Shown: positions 1 to 6,341, numbered from the stretch's first letter. The stretch is DNA of 8,892 bases from Pseudomonadota bacterium (GCA_018241985.1 JAFECV010000067.1:1-8892), one strand, 5' to 3'. Made by a program: numbers and translations. The notes: a model not told the origin generated them from the sequence alone.

Positions 1-492
1 ACCGAGGCGGTGTACGTGAAGGTGCGCGGCGTCACCGACGTGGAAAGCGGCTACAGCAACGGCCACGCCGAGCATCCGAGTTACGAGCAGGTCTGCACCG
101 GCCGCACCGGGCATGCGGAGGTGGTTCGTCTCACCTACGACCCGGCGCAGATCGGCGTGCGCGAAATCCTCGAGATTTTCTTCTTGATCCACGACCCGAC
201 CACGCCGAACCGGCAGGGCAACGACACCGGCACCCAGTACCGCAGCGGCATCTACTGGTCGACCGAAGCGCAGAAAAAAGTTGCCGACGACATGATCGCC
301 GAGCTGACCGAGGGCAAGGCGTACGGCGCGCCCATCGTCACCGAGGTGCTGCCGGTCTCGAACTACTGGCCGGCCGAGGACTACCACCAGGACTTCTTCG
401 AGAACAACCCGACCCAGGGCTACTGCATGGCGGTCGCGGCGCCCAAGGTCGCGAAGTTCCGCAAGACGTTTGCGGAGCGGGTGAAGGGCTGA
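1..492 (+). CDS. msrA: Peptide-methionine (S)-S-oxide reductase MsrA, 5' end missing
   Basis: Reduces the S-epimer of methionine sulfoxide, free or in proteins, back to methionine using thioredoxin; a cytoplasmic oxidative-damage repair enzyme. The reading frame is open from base 1, giving 163 visible residues that start T-E-A-V-Y, so the catalytic GCFW cysteine motif lies just upstream of the window. Visible family signatures are VTDVESGYSNGH, YRSGIYW-like YRSGIY, a conserved HQDFF segment and GYC near the C terminus; by alignment memory that cysteine corresponds to the resolving cysteine of E. coli MsrA. The GTG at position 10 is an internal codon, not the start. The gene runs convergently into pdxH with 32 bp between stop codons. 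The family assignment is secure; the N-terminal portion cannot be assessed. Confidence 0.96.
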   Translation, partial: TEAVYVKVRGVTDVESGYSNGHAEHPSYEQVCTGRTGHAEVVRLTYDPAQIGVREILEIFFLIHDPTTPNRQGNDTGTQYRSGIYWSTEAQKKVADDMIAELTEGKAYGAPIVTEVLPVSNYWPAEDYHQDFFENNPTQGYCMAVAAPKVAKFRKTFAERVKG

Positions 493-506
493 CGCATCGC
501 CGGCCC

Positions 507-544
507 AGGGCGCGAGCCGCTCGCCTAGGGCGCGAGCCGTTCGC
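507..544. repeat. Two-copy 18-bp tandem repeat spanning the pdxH stop codon
   Basis: AGGGCGCGAGCCGCTCGC (507-524) is followed two bases later by AGGGCGCGAGCCGTTCGC (527-544), with one mismatch. The second copy encodes the last residues of PdxH (E-R-L-A-P) and its stop. The first copy lies in the gap between the convergent genes and looks like a duplication of that coding tail. The first copy also folds as GCGAG-CCG-CTCGC (512-524). Confidence 0.85.
512..524. terminator. Possible small bidirectional hairpin between msrA and pdxH
   Basis: GCGAG (512-516), loop CCG, CTCGC (520-524) form a 5-bp GC-rich stem between the converging stop codons. Its position suits a shared terminator, but there is no U-tract on either strand, so intrinsic termination is uncertain. 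Confidence 0.3.
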
Positions 545-1175
545 GGATCCAGCCGGCGGCACCGTCACGCCGATAGCGCAACCGGTCGTGCAGCCGGCTT
601 TTGCGGCCTTGCCAGAACTCGTAGGTGTCCGGCACCAGCCGAAAGCCGCCCCAGTGCGGCGGGCGCGGCGGATGCAGCAGGAACTGCGCACCGTATTTCG
701 CCGCGTTCGCGACCAGCACGCCGCGCCCGGCGATCACCTGGCTTTGCGGGCTGGCCCAGGCGCCGATGCGCGAATCGAGCGGCCGGCTCTTGAAGTAGGC
801 GTCGCTCTCGCCCTCGCTCGCTTTCTGGACCACGCCCTCGATCCGCACCACACGCTCGAGCTCGACCCAGTGGAACTGCAGCGACGCATACGGGTTGCCG
901 GCAAGCTCCCGGCCCTTGCGGCTCTCGTAGTTCGTGTACCAGACGATACCGCGCGCGTCGTAGCCCTTCAGCAGCACCACGCGCGTGCTCGGGCGCAGGT
1001 CGCTGCCGACCGTGGCCAGCGTCATCGCGTTCGGCTCGGGCACTTCGGCCGCGATCGTCTCGGTGAGCCACTGGTCGAACTGCGCGAGCGGATCGGCGTG
1101 GGAGGCGGTCTCGTCGAGTTCGGCGCGCCCGTAGTTTCGGCGCAGATCGGCGACGCGGTCGGAGGTCTTTGTCAT
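525..1175 (-). CDS. pdxH: Pyridoxine/pyridoxamine 5'-phosphate oxidase PdxH
   Basis: FMN-dependent cytoplasmic enzyme that oxidises pyridoxamine or pyridoxine 5'-phosphate to pyridoxal 5'-phosphate, the last step of vitamin B6 synthesis and salvage. The 216-residue product has the usual family length. It shows RVVLLKGYD and YTNYESRKG (FMN-phosphate region), the family stretch [18 protein letters not shown], then WGGFRL, EFWQG, RLHDR and a C-terminal RERLAP close to the E. coli sequence. The ATG at 1173-1175 is chosen because the longer open frame upstream lacks PdxH homology and crosses the divergent neighbour. No Shine-Dalgarno is seen; a TATACT box sits only 7 bases before the ATG, so the message may be leaderless or nearly so. 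It is divergent from the nucleotidyltransferase gene and convergent with msrA. No key residue appears to be missing. Confidence 0.96.
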   Translation of the reverse strand: MTKTSDRVADLRRNYGRAELDETASHADPLAQFDQWLTETIAAEVPEPNAMTLATVGSDLRPSTRVVLLKGYDARGIVWYTNYESRKGRELAGNPYASLQFHWVELERVVRIEGVVQKASEGESDAYFKSRPLDSRIGAWASPQSQVIAGRGVLVANAAKYGAQFLLHPPRPPHWGGFRLVPDTYEFWQGRKSRLHDRLRYRRDGAAGWIRERLAP

Positions 1176-1182
1176 ACTCGGC

Positions 1183-1190
1183 AGTATAAA
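1183..1190. promoter_or_regulatory. Possible overlapping divergent -10 elements
   Basis: On the minus strand, TATACT (1188 to 1183) matches the sigma-70 -10 consensus at five of six positions and would start transcription close to the pdxH ATG. On the plus strand, TATAAA (1185-1190) also matches at five of six and would serve the downstream nucleotidyltransferase. No convincing -35 hexamer was found for either, so this rests on the -10 boxes and the divergent layout. Confidence 0.3.
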
Positions 1191-1241
1191 AACAGCGGGC
1201 GCGAATTCTGCTCCTGCGCCGGCTTGATCGAATCGGCCCGA

Positions 1242-1259
1242 ATGTCCACCGCTGACTAA
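1242..1259 (+). CDS. Five-codon leader-like mini-ORF abutting the nucleotidyltransferase start
   Basis: ATG-TCC-ACC-GCT-GAC-TAA (product MSTAD) ends directly against the ATG at 1260, which begins with the same ten bases, ATGTCCACCG. The mini-ORF and gene are in the same frame and separated only by the stop. It could be a small coupled leader or the remnant of a duplicated start region. There is no Shine-Dalgarno before either ATG, so translation is unproven. Confidence 0.3.
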
Positions 1260-1811
1260 ATGTCCACCGAACCGCCCTCGACGCCGCCGACCGTGCTGGT
1301 GCTCGCCTCCGGCCGCGGCGAGCGCTTTGCCGCATCCGGCGGCACGGTGCACAAGCTGCAGGCGAAGCTTGCCGGCCGCACCGTGCTCGAACGCACGCTG
1401 GCCGCGGTGCGCGCGAGCGGGCTGCCCTGGCATCTGGAAGACGCCGGCCACCCCGGCATGGGCGACTCGATCGCCGCCGCCGTCGCCGCGGCGCCGCACG
1501 CTTGCGGCTGGCTGATCCTGCCCGCCGACCTGCCGCTGGTGCGGCCCGAGACGCTGCGCGCGGTCGCGGCAGCATTGCGGGAGCACGAAGTGGTGGTGCC
1601 GATGGTGCAGGGCCAGCGCGGCCACCCGGTCGGATTTTCCGCCACGTGCCGCGCCGACCTGCTGAAATTGCAAGGAGATCGCGGCGCAGCCGGCGTCATT
1701 CGTTCGCATGATGCTATTGAATTGATAGTGAACGACATCGGCTGCGTGACCGACATCGATACGCAGGATGACCTCGCACGGGCCGAGGCGCTGCTCGCGG
1801 GCCGCGGCTGA
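1260..1811 (+). CDS. MocA/MobA-like nucleotidyltransferase (molybdenum cofactor cytidylyltransferase type)
   Basis: Likely transfers a nucleotide (CMP in MocA, GMP in MobA) to molybdopterin, making the dinucleotide form of the Mo cofactor. The 183-residue product has an NTP-transferase fold signature: an N-terminal glycine-rich loop LASGRGERF (residues 11-19), a downstream HKLQ lysine, ILPADLPLV containing the metal-binding Asp region, [15 protein letters not shown] and a C-terminal DIDTQDDL typical of the family. The protein is compact: the segment joining the first helix to GMGDS is much shorter than in E. coli MocA, although similar short forms seem to occur in Burkholderiales. XDH-family hydroxylases of bacteria commonly use cytosine-dinucleotide cofactor, so the enzyme encoded nearby is a plausible client; the link is inferred from proximity. 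No XdhC-type insertion chaperone is visible. The gene converges on the MarR gene with a 19-bp gap. CMP versus GMP specificity cannot be told. Confidence 0.82.
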   Translation: MSTEPPSTPPTVLVLASGRGERFAASGGTVHKLQAKLAGRTVLERTLAAVRASGLPWHLEDAGHPGMGDSIAAAVAAAPHACGWLILPADLPLVRPETLRAVAAALREHEVVVPMVQGQRGHPVGFSATCRADLLKLQGDRGAAGVIRSHDAIELIVNDIGCVTDIDTQDDLARAEALLAGRG

Positions 1812-1830
1812 ACGGCTCTGGCCGCGCCGG

Positions 1831-2388
1831 TTAAAGGCCGTTTTCGTTCGGATCGCTGGCCTGATCGGATCGCTTCTCATCCTGCCGACAGTAATCGCGC
1901 AGACGTACCAGGGCGCGATACATCGCGTCGCGTTCCGCGGGCGGAAGCGTGCGGATGGCAACTGCCTGACGCGCCCGGGCGATCGGGATGACCTGACGGT
2001 GCAGCAACTCGCCCTGCGGCGTGATGGCGCACCATAGCTTCGTGCGCGGCTTGTCACTCTCGGACTCGAGGTGCACCAGGTCGCGGCTTTCCAGCAACCG
2101 AAGCGTGCGGCTGACCAGGGCCTTGTCGGACGTGGACTGGATCACGAGTTCGCCGAAGGCGATGCGCCCGGCATGTGCGACCAGCGACAGCACCCGCCAT
2201 TCGGGAACCGTCAAACCGAACTGCTCTGCGTAAGGCACGGTCAACATGCGCCGCAGCGCATTTCCGACCTGGCTCATCAGGGTCGTGAGAAAGACGTCGA
2301 CGGTCAGGTTCGTGCCCTCTTCGTCGAGTTCGGTCCAGGGCGTGGGCGGGGCGGTATTGGTCATGAGAGGGCGATGGCCATGGGGCAT
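1831..2388 (-). CDS. MarR-family transcriptional regulator
   Basis: Dimeric winged-helix DNA-binding protein, probably a ligand-responsive repressor of the divergent Mo-hydroxylase operon. The 185-residue product has a long N-terminal helix region, then [16 protein letters not shown] (typical MarR helix 2), [20 protein letters not shown] as helix-turn-helix with recognition helix, LLESRDLV, a wing around [13 protein letters not shown], and a C-terminal dimerisation helix ending in a polar Asp/Asn-rich tail. Start choices are TTG 2391, ATG 2388 and ATG 2364 (giving MTNTAPPTP, 177 residues). None has a clear Shine-Dalgarno, and 2364 is equally possible. Regulator and operon share an AT-rich gap carrying a perfect 16-bp palindrome of the TTGAT-type often bound by this family. 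The inducer is unknown; a substrate or product of the hydroxylase is the natural guess. Confidence 0.92.
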   Translation of the reverse strand: MPHGHRPLMTNTAPPTPWTELDEEGTNLTVDVFLTTLMSQVGNALRRMLTVPYAEQFGLTVPEWRVLSLVAHAGRIAFGELVIQSTSDKALVSRTLRLLESRDLVHLESESDKPRTKLWCAITPQGELLHRQVIPIARARQAVAIRTLPPAERDAMYRALVRLRDYCRQDEKRSDQASDPNENGL

Positions 2389-2414
2389 CAAAAAAATCCG
2401 CGACTAAGAAAATT

Positions 2415-2443
2415 TTGAAATGTCAATCCGTACATGCTATCTG
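2415..2443 (+). promoter_or_regulatory. Candidate sigma-70 promoter of the Mo-hydroxylase operon
   Basis: TTGAAA (2415-2420, five of six matches to TTGACA) is followed by a 17-base spacer and TATCTG (2438-2443, weak -10), preceded by TGC, which gives an extended -10 motif. Predicted transcription start is near 2450, inside the palindrome. Spacing and position are good; the -10 hexamer is poor, which the TG extension may offset. Confidence 0.45.
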
Positions 2444-2457
2444 TTGATTAATCAACA
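2442..2457. promoter_or_regulatory. Perfect 16-bp palindrome, probable MarR operator
   Basis: TGTTGATTAATCAACA reads identically on both strands with no spacer. MarR-family dimers bind palindromes of about this length, and TTGATTAATCAA-type cores are common among them. The site overlaps the last bases of the candidate -10 and the predicted start point of the operon, so a bound dimer would block initiation. It lies 54 bp upstream of the marR start and could also mediate autoregulation. Confidence 0.72.
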
Positions 2458-2486
2458 AATAATCTAGAGTTTGTTCCATTAAAGGG

Positions 2487-2509
2487 TTGATGTTTTATAT
2501 GTGGATCAA
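2487..2509. promoter_or_regulatory. Spaced inverted pair TTGAT-N13-ATCAA, possible secondary operator
   Basis: TTGAT (2487-2491) and ATCAA (2505-2509) reuse the half-site of the main palindrome with a 13-base gap, 29 bp downstream of it. The wide spacing is not typical of a single MarR dimer, so this may be two half-sites, a degenerate second operator, or chance in AT-rich DNA. Confidence 0.3.
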
Positions 2510-2648
2510 ATAACTGTGTTTCCGCATCCGGCTGAGGCCGTGCCGATTGTGAACGGTGTCCCTGCAGGGCGCATCAGGCCAGGCCGCGGCGCCGGCCGAG
2601 TCAGCGGCATTTATCGGGCGTCCGATTCATTCGAAAGCGAGCTCCGTC

Positions 2649-4979
2649 ATGACAGCTGAATCCGACACGACTGCTCCGCCGAGCCCGGCCAAGCTCGGTA
2701 GCGACGTTCCGCAGGTCACCGCGCGTGCCAAGGTGCTGGGGCGCGCAGTCTATGCCGGGGACGCCAAGCTGCCGGGCATGCTGCACGCGAAGGTGCTGCG
2801 CAGCCCGCATGCGCATGCGCGCATCCTGCGCATCGACACGTCGGCAGCGCGTGCATTGCCGGGCGTGAAGGCGGTCCTGACGGGGGCCGATGCGCCGCGT
2901 GCCATGTGGGGCGTCAGCCATAAGGAGCGGCGCATTCTGGCCGAAGACGAGGTCCGCTTCGCGGGCGAGGAAGTCGCCGCAGTGGCCGCGGTGAGCGAAG
3001 AGATCGCGCGTGACGCGCTCGATCGCATCGTCGTCGAGTACGAAGAACTCCCCGCGATTCTGACGCCCGACGAGGCGCTGGACGAAGACGCGCGCGGCGT
3101 GCACCCCGGCCGCGGCAACATCGCGCACGAGATCCGGTTCGAATGCGGCGATGTCGATGCGGAGCTGGCGCAGGCCGACCTCGTGCACGAGGCGACCTAC
3201 AGTACCCGTGCACAGTATCCGGGCTACATGGAGCCGATGGCCTCACTGGCCTCGGTCGATCCGGAAGGTAGGCTGGTCATGCTGACCTCGACCCAGTCGG
3301 TGTTCCTCGCGCGGGCGCGGCTCGCCGCAGCGCTAGAGCGTCCGGTGTCGAGCATCCGGGTCATGCAGGCCGCGACCGGCGGCGCTTTCGGCGCCAAGAT
3401 CGTCGAGGACGACAACCAGCTCATCGCCGGCCTGCTGGCGCTGCGCACCGGGCGTCCGGTGCGTCTCGTCAACAGCCGTCTGGAGGATTTCCTGGCCGCC
3501 TGCACCAGCGTGCCCGAGCGCATCTGGCTCAAGCTGGGAATGACCCGCGACGGCCTGATCGTCGCGAAGGACGTTCGCATCGTCGCCGACTGCGGTGCCT
3601 ATGCAGGTTTGTCGGGCGAGGTCATGCATGTCAGTGCGATGCGCAGCGACAACATGCATCGATTGAAAAACGTGCGCTGCGACGCAAGGCTCGTTTATAC
3701 GAACACGCCGCCGCATGGCGCCTTTCGAGGCTTCGGCGGCCAGCAGATGCTGTTCGCACTCAACAGCCACATCGATGCCATGGCCGCACGGCTGGGGCTC
3801 GATCCGGTGCAAGTGCATAAGCGCAATGGCGTCGAAACCGGCGATGTGAGCGTGCACGGATGGAAGATGGGAAGCGTCGGCCTGAAGGACTGCATCGACC
3901 AATGCACCGAGGCGATCGGATGGCATGACAAGCGCGGTCGGCAGCGCGGCTCGGCCGGTGGCCTGAAGCGCCGCGGCGTCGGCATGGCGGCCGCAATGCA
4001 CGTCAGCGGCAACCGGACGATGGGCAACTGGGATGGCTCGACCGTGGTGGTGCGGATCAACGAAGACGGCCAAGCGGCCGTTCTCAGCGGCGAGTGCGAC
4101 ATGGGGCAGGGCGCGACGACGATGCTGACCCAGATCGTGGCGCACGAGCTCGCGTTGCCGCTGTCGCGCGTGCGCGTGGTGCCGCCGGACACCGACAACG
4201 CTCCCTTTGCCCTCGGTACGTTTGCCTCACGCGTCACGATCGTTGCCGGCAACGCGGCTGCCGGCGCCGCGCGCGCGGTACGCGACAAGCTGTTCGCGAC
4301 GGCGGAGGCCATGCTCGAGGTGAATGCTGCCGATCTGGAACTGGCCGACGGCACGGTGCGGGTGCGCGGCACCGATCGCGCGCTCGGTTTTGCCGAGATC
4401 GCGCGTCAGCACATCTGGCGCCATGGCGGCGAGGGCATTCAGGTCAGCCACACCTGGGACGCCGCGACCGAGATGCATGACGCCCAGATGCACGGCAACG
4501 TCGCGCCGGCCTATTCGTTCGCCGCGCAGGCGGTGGAAGTCGAGGTCGACACCGAAACGGGGCAGGTCACCGTGCTCGACAGCTTCGTCGCCGACGACTG
4601 CGGCAAGGCGCTGAACCCGATGGCGGTCCATGGTCAGAGCAACGGCGCGGTCGGTCAATCGATGGGGTGGATGCTGTACGAGCAGCTGCACCTGGAGAAC
4701 GGCCGCATCATGAATGGCAACTTTGCCGACTACACGATGCCGACGGCGGAGGCGCTGCCGATGCTGCGCTCGGGCATCGTCGAGTCCAGGGATCCGAACG
4801 GCCCATACGGCGCGAAAGGTGCGAGCGAGTGCGCCATCCTGCCGGGTGCGCCGGCAATCGCCAATGCCGTGTACGACGCGGTCGGCGTGCGCATCTACGA
4901 CCTGCCGATCACGCCGGAAAAGGTGCTGGCCGGGCTTGCGACGCAGAAGGCGCAGCAGGAGAGGGTTGGTCATGCATGA
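2649..4979 (+). CDS. Xanthine dehydrogenase-family molybdopterin-binding (large) subunit
   Basis: Catalytic subunit of a cytoplasmic molybdenum hydroxylase that typically adds water-derived oxygen to an electron-poor carbon of an aromatic, heterocyclic or aldehyde substrate. The 776 residues match the usual length. Seen from the ATG: aldehyde oxidase/xanthine dehydrogenase a/b hammerhead at 31-140 (GRAVYAGDAKLPGMLHAKVL), MEP near 194, Mo-pterin motif GGAFGAK (244-250), AFRGFGGQQ (358-366), MGQGATTML (486-494), and GAKGASE near the C terminus, whose Glu727 corresponds to the catalytic glutamate. AFRGFG resembles xanthine dehydrogenase and HcrA types, not the active-site loops of CO dehydrogenase (AYxCSFR or AYRGAGR). 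The xanthine-dehydrogenase R-H-P segment is replaced by TSVPERI (288-294), so the substrate is probably not xanthine. I chose the ATG at 2649 because the upstream extension to GTG 2556 is low-complexity; the GTG start (807 residues) stays possible. First gene of the operon. Confidence 0.93.
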   Translation: MTAESDTTAPPSPAKLGSDVPQVTARAKVLGRAVYAGDAKLPGMLHAKVLRSPHAHARILRIDTSAARALPGVKAVLTGADAPRAMWGVSHKERRILAEDEVRFAGEEVAAVAAVSEEIARDALDRIVVEYEELPAILTPDEALDEDARGVHPGRGNIAHEIRFECGDVDAELAQADLVHEATYSTRAQYPGYMEPMASLASVDPEGRLVMLTSTQSVFLARARLAAALERPVSSIRVMQAATGGAFGAKIVEDDNQLIAGLLALRTGRPVRLVNSRLEDFLAACTSVPERIWLKLGMTRDGLIVAKDVRIVADCGAYAGLSGEVMHVSAMRSDNMHRLKNVRCDARLVYTNTPPHGAFRGFGGQQMLFALNSHIDAMAARLGLDPVQVHKRNGVETGDVSVHGWKMGSVGLKDCIDQCTEAIGWHDKRGRQRGSAGGLKRRGVGMAAAMHVSGNRTMGNWDGSTVVVRINEDGQAAVLSGECDMGQGATTMLTQIVAHELALPLSRVRVVPPDTDNAPFALGTFASRVTIVAGNAAAGAARAVRDKLFATAEAMLEVNAADLELADGTVRVRGTDRALGFAEIARQHIWRHGGEGIQVSHTWDAATEMHDAQMHGNVAPAYSFAAQAVEVEVDTETGQVTVLDSFVADDCGKALNPMAVHGQSNGAVGQSMGWMLYEQLHLENGRIMNGNFADYTMPTAEALPMLRSGIVESRDPNGPYGAKGASECAILPGAPAIANAVYDAVGVRIYDLPITPEKVLAGLATQKAQQERVGHA
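4958..4966 (+). promoter_or_regulatory. Ribosome binding site for the FAD subunit
   Basis: A purine-rich GGAGAGGG stretch inside the end of the large-subunit gene lies about 6 bases before the ATG at 4972. It fixes that start and supports coupled translation across the 8-bp gene overlap. Confidence 0.7.
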
Positions 4980-5853
4980 CTTCGACTACCTGGAGCCGCA
5001 TTCCGTCGGGGAAGCCAGCCGCATGCTGGCCGATCTTGGCGACGACGCGCGGGTGATCGCCGGCGGCACCGCACTATTGCTCGGCATGCGCCAGCGCATG
5101 GTCGCGCCGACGCACCTGGTCTCGCTCGCAAAGCTGGAGCGTCTGCGCGGCATCGACTTTGACGAGAAGGCAGGACTGCGCATCGGCGCGCTGGTCCGCC
5201 ATGTCGATGTGGCGCGCTCGTCGCTGGTGCGCAAGCATGTCCCTGTGCTGGCCAGCATGGCGGAACGTGTCGCCAATCCGCAAGTGCGCAACCAGGGCAC
5301 CCTTGGCGGCAACCTCTGCTATGCGGATCCGTCCACCGACCCGCCGAGTTGCCTGCTGGCGCTGGATGCGACCGTGGTGCTTGGCAGCGCCCGCGGCGAG
5401 CGGTCGCTGCCGATCGAGCAGTTCCTGGTCGACTATTTCGCGACGGCGCTGGAACCCGATGAGCTGCTGCTCGAAATCCGCGTTCCGCCGCTTGCGGGCG
5501 ATGTGCAGGGCGTCTATTCGCGCTTTCTGCGTACGGCGGCCGAGCATCGTCCGCTGGTCAACGTCGCCTTCGTCGCACGCCGCGAGGGTTCGCTGTGCCG
5601 CGATGCGCGCATTGCGGTGGGCGCGTCCACGCCCATCGCTTCACGCATGCGGCGTGCCGAGGACTTTCTCGAAGGCCGTACCGTCACGCCCGAGGTCGCA
5701 GCCGAGGCGGCCGCCATCGTCGCGCAGGACATCGAGCCGGTGTCGGACCTGCGCGGCAGCGCGGACTTCCGCCGCGACATGGTGCGCGCCGTGGCGCGCC
5801 GCACGGTGACCGAGCTGTTCGGCCTTTCCATCGACGAAGGAGTCGGCGCATGA
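4972..5853 (+). CDS. Xanthine dehydrogenase-family FAD-binding (medium) subunit
   Basis: Carries the FAD that takes electrons from the iron-sulfur subunit and passes them to the external acceptor. The 293-residue product begins FDYLEPHSVGEA, then has the FAD pyrophosphate loop VIAGGTALLLGMRQRM (28-43), VRNQGTLGGNLCYADPSTD (105-123) as the second FAD signature, and a C-terminal CO-dehydrogenase-flavoprotein domain from about 175. Length and motifs fit CoxM and similar subunits. The beta subunit of 4-hydroxybenzoyl-CoA reductase has an extra insertion of about 40 residues binding a 4Fe-4S cluster; here there are only three cysteines (116, 127, 209) and no such insertion, so a reductase of that type is unlikely. 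The ATG overlaps the large-subunit stop by 8 bp and has a good ribosome binding site. A longer open frame upstream is a shadow of the large subunit. Confidence 0.94.
   Translation: MHDFDYLEPHSVGEASRMLADLGDDARVIAGGTALLLGMRQRMVAPTHLVSLAKLERLRGIDFDEKAGLRIGALVRHVDVARSSLVRKHVPVLASMAERVANPQVRNQGTLGGNLCYADPSTDPPSCLLALDATVVLGSARGERSLPIEQFLVDYFATALEPDELLLEIRVPPLAGDVQGVYSRFLRTAAEHRPLVNVAFVARREGSLCRDARIAVGASTPIASRMRRAEDFLEGRTVTPEVAAEAAAIVAQDIEPVSDLRGSADFRRDMVRAVARRTVTELFGLSIDEGVGA
5837..5842 (+). promoter_or_regulatory. Ribosome binding site for the 2Fe-2S subunit
   Basis: AAGGAG lies 7 bases before the ATG at 5850, inside the end of the FAD-subunit gene. It is the clearest Shine-Dalgarno in the operon and settles the start. 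Confidence 0.8.
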
Positions 5854-6341
5854 GCACGCATCGGATCGAATGCATTGTCAACGGCGAGGCGCAGGGCGCC
5901 GAGGTGCCGGCGCGCCGGTTGCTGTCGGACTTCCTGCGCGACGATCTGCTGCTGACCGGCGCCAAGCGCGGCTGCGAAACCGGCACCTGCGGCGCCTGTT
6001 CCGTGCTGCTCGACGGCGAGGTGATCAAGTCCTGCCTGATGCTGGCGGTGCAGGCGAACGGCCGCGCGGTCACGACCATCGAGGGCCTGGCGCAGGGCGA
6101 CGAACTGCATCCGCTGCAGGAGAGTTTCATGCAGTGCGGTGGCCTGCAATGCGGCTACTGCACGCCTGGAATGATCATGGCCGCGTGCGATCTGCTCGCA
6201 AACAACCCCGGACCCGATCAGGACGAAGTGCGCCACGGCCTCTCGGGCAACCTGTGCCGCTGCACTGGCTATGCGCAGATCGTGGAATCGATTCTGCAGG
6301 CGTCGCAGCAGATGACCGAAGAGACGAAACATGGAAATTGA
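5850..6341 (+). CDS. Xanthine dehydrogenase-family 2Fe-2S (small) subunit
   Basis: Electron-transfer subunit with two [2Fe-2S] clusters linking the Mo site to FAD. The 163-residue product has both domains. The plant-ferredoxin-like N-terminal domain has Cys42, Cys47, Cys50 and Cys62 in CETGTCGAC...SC. The C-terminal four-helix domain has QCGYC (Gln100, Cys101, Cys104) and CRC (Cys136, Cys138) within LSGNLCRCTGY. All eight cluster ligands are present, so the chain is complete. The ATG overlaps the FAD-subunit stop as ATGA, and its own stop overlaps the next gene by 11 bp. There is no signal peptide or twin-arginine motif, so the complex is cytoplasmic, unlike periplasmic enzymes such as YagTSR. 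Large-medium-small order is the less common arrangement compared with the coxMSL order. Confidence 0.96.
   Translation: MSTHRIECIVNGEAQGAEVPARRLLSDFLRDDLLLTGAKRGCETGTCGACSVLLDGEVIKSCLMLAVQANGRAVTTIEGLAQGDELHPLQESFMQCGGLQCGYCTPGMIMAACDLLANNPGPDQDEVRHGLSGNLCRCTGYAQIVESILQASQQMTEETKHGN

Larger units (their letters stand above)
2389..2648. promoter_or_regulatory. AT-rich divergent intergenic region between marR and the Mo-hydroxylase operon
   Basis: The first roughly 130 bases (2389-2520) are strikingly AT-rich compared with the coding DNA on both sides. They hold the candidate operon promoter, the 16-bp palindrome and a second spaced TTGAT/ATCAA pair. The remainder (2521-2648) is GC-rich and is either the 5' leader of the operon or, if the GTG at 2556 is used, the N-terminal coding part of the large subunit. 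It contains a 10-bp palindrome CCCTGCAGGG (2560-2569). On the minus strand a TTGACA hexamer (2426 to 2421) points toward marR but lacks a good -10 at the right spacing. Confidence 0.7.

Noticed and set aside
588..1259. 223-residue plus-strand frame opposite pdxH ending in MSTAD
   Set aside because: Antisense to pdxH for almost all its length; only the last five codons (1242-1259) are of interest as a mini-ORF.
1813..1824. CGGC-TCTG-GCCG as a terminator between the nucleotidyltransferase and marR genes
   Set aside because: Only a 4-bp stem with no adjacent U-tract; too weak to call.
525..2057. 510-residue minus-strand frame containing PdxH at its end
   Set aside because: Only the last 216 residues match PdxH; the N-terminal part is antisense to the nucleotidyltransferase and overlaps the MarR gene, so it is an open-frame extension rather than a fusion.
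2421..2426. TTGACA on the minus strand as the -35 of a marR promoter
   Set aside because: No acceptable -10 hexamer at 15-19 bases toward marR; mentioned in the intergenic entry but not called as a promoter.
3333..4145. 270-residue minus-strand frame rich in histidine inside the large-subunit gene
   Set aside because: Shadow of GC-rich coding sequence with no domain signature; the plus-strand frame has complete XDH-family motifs.
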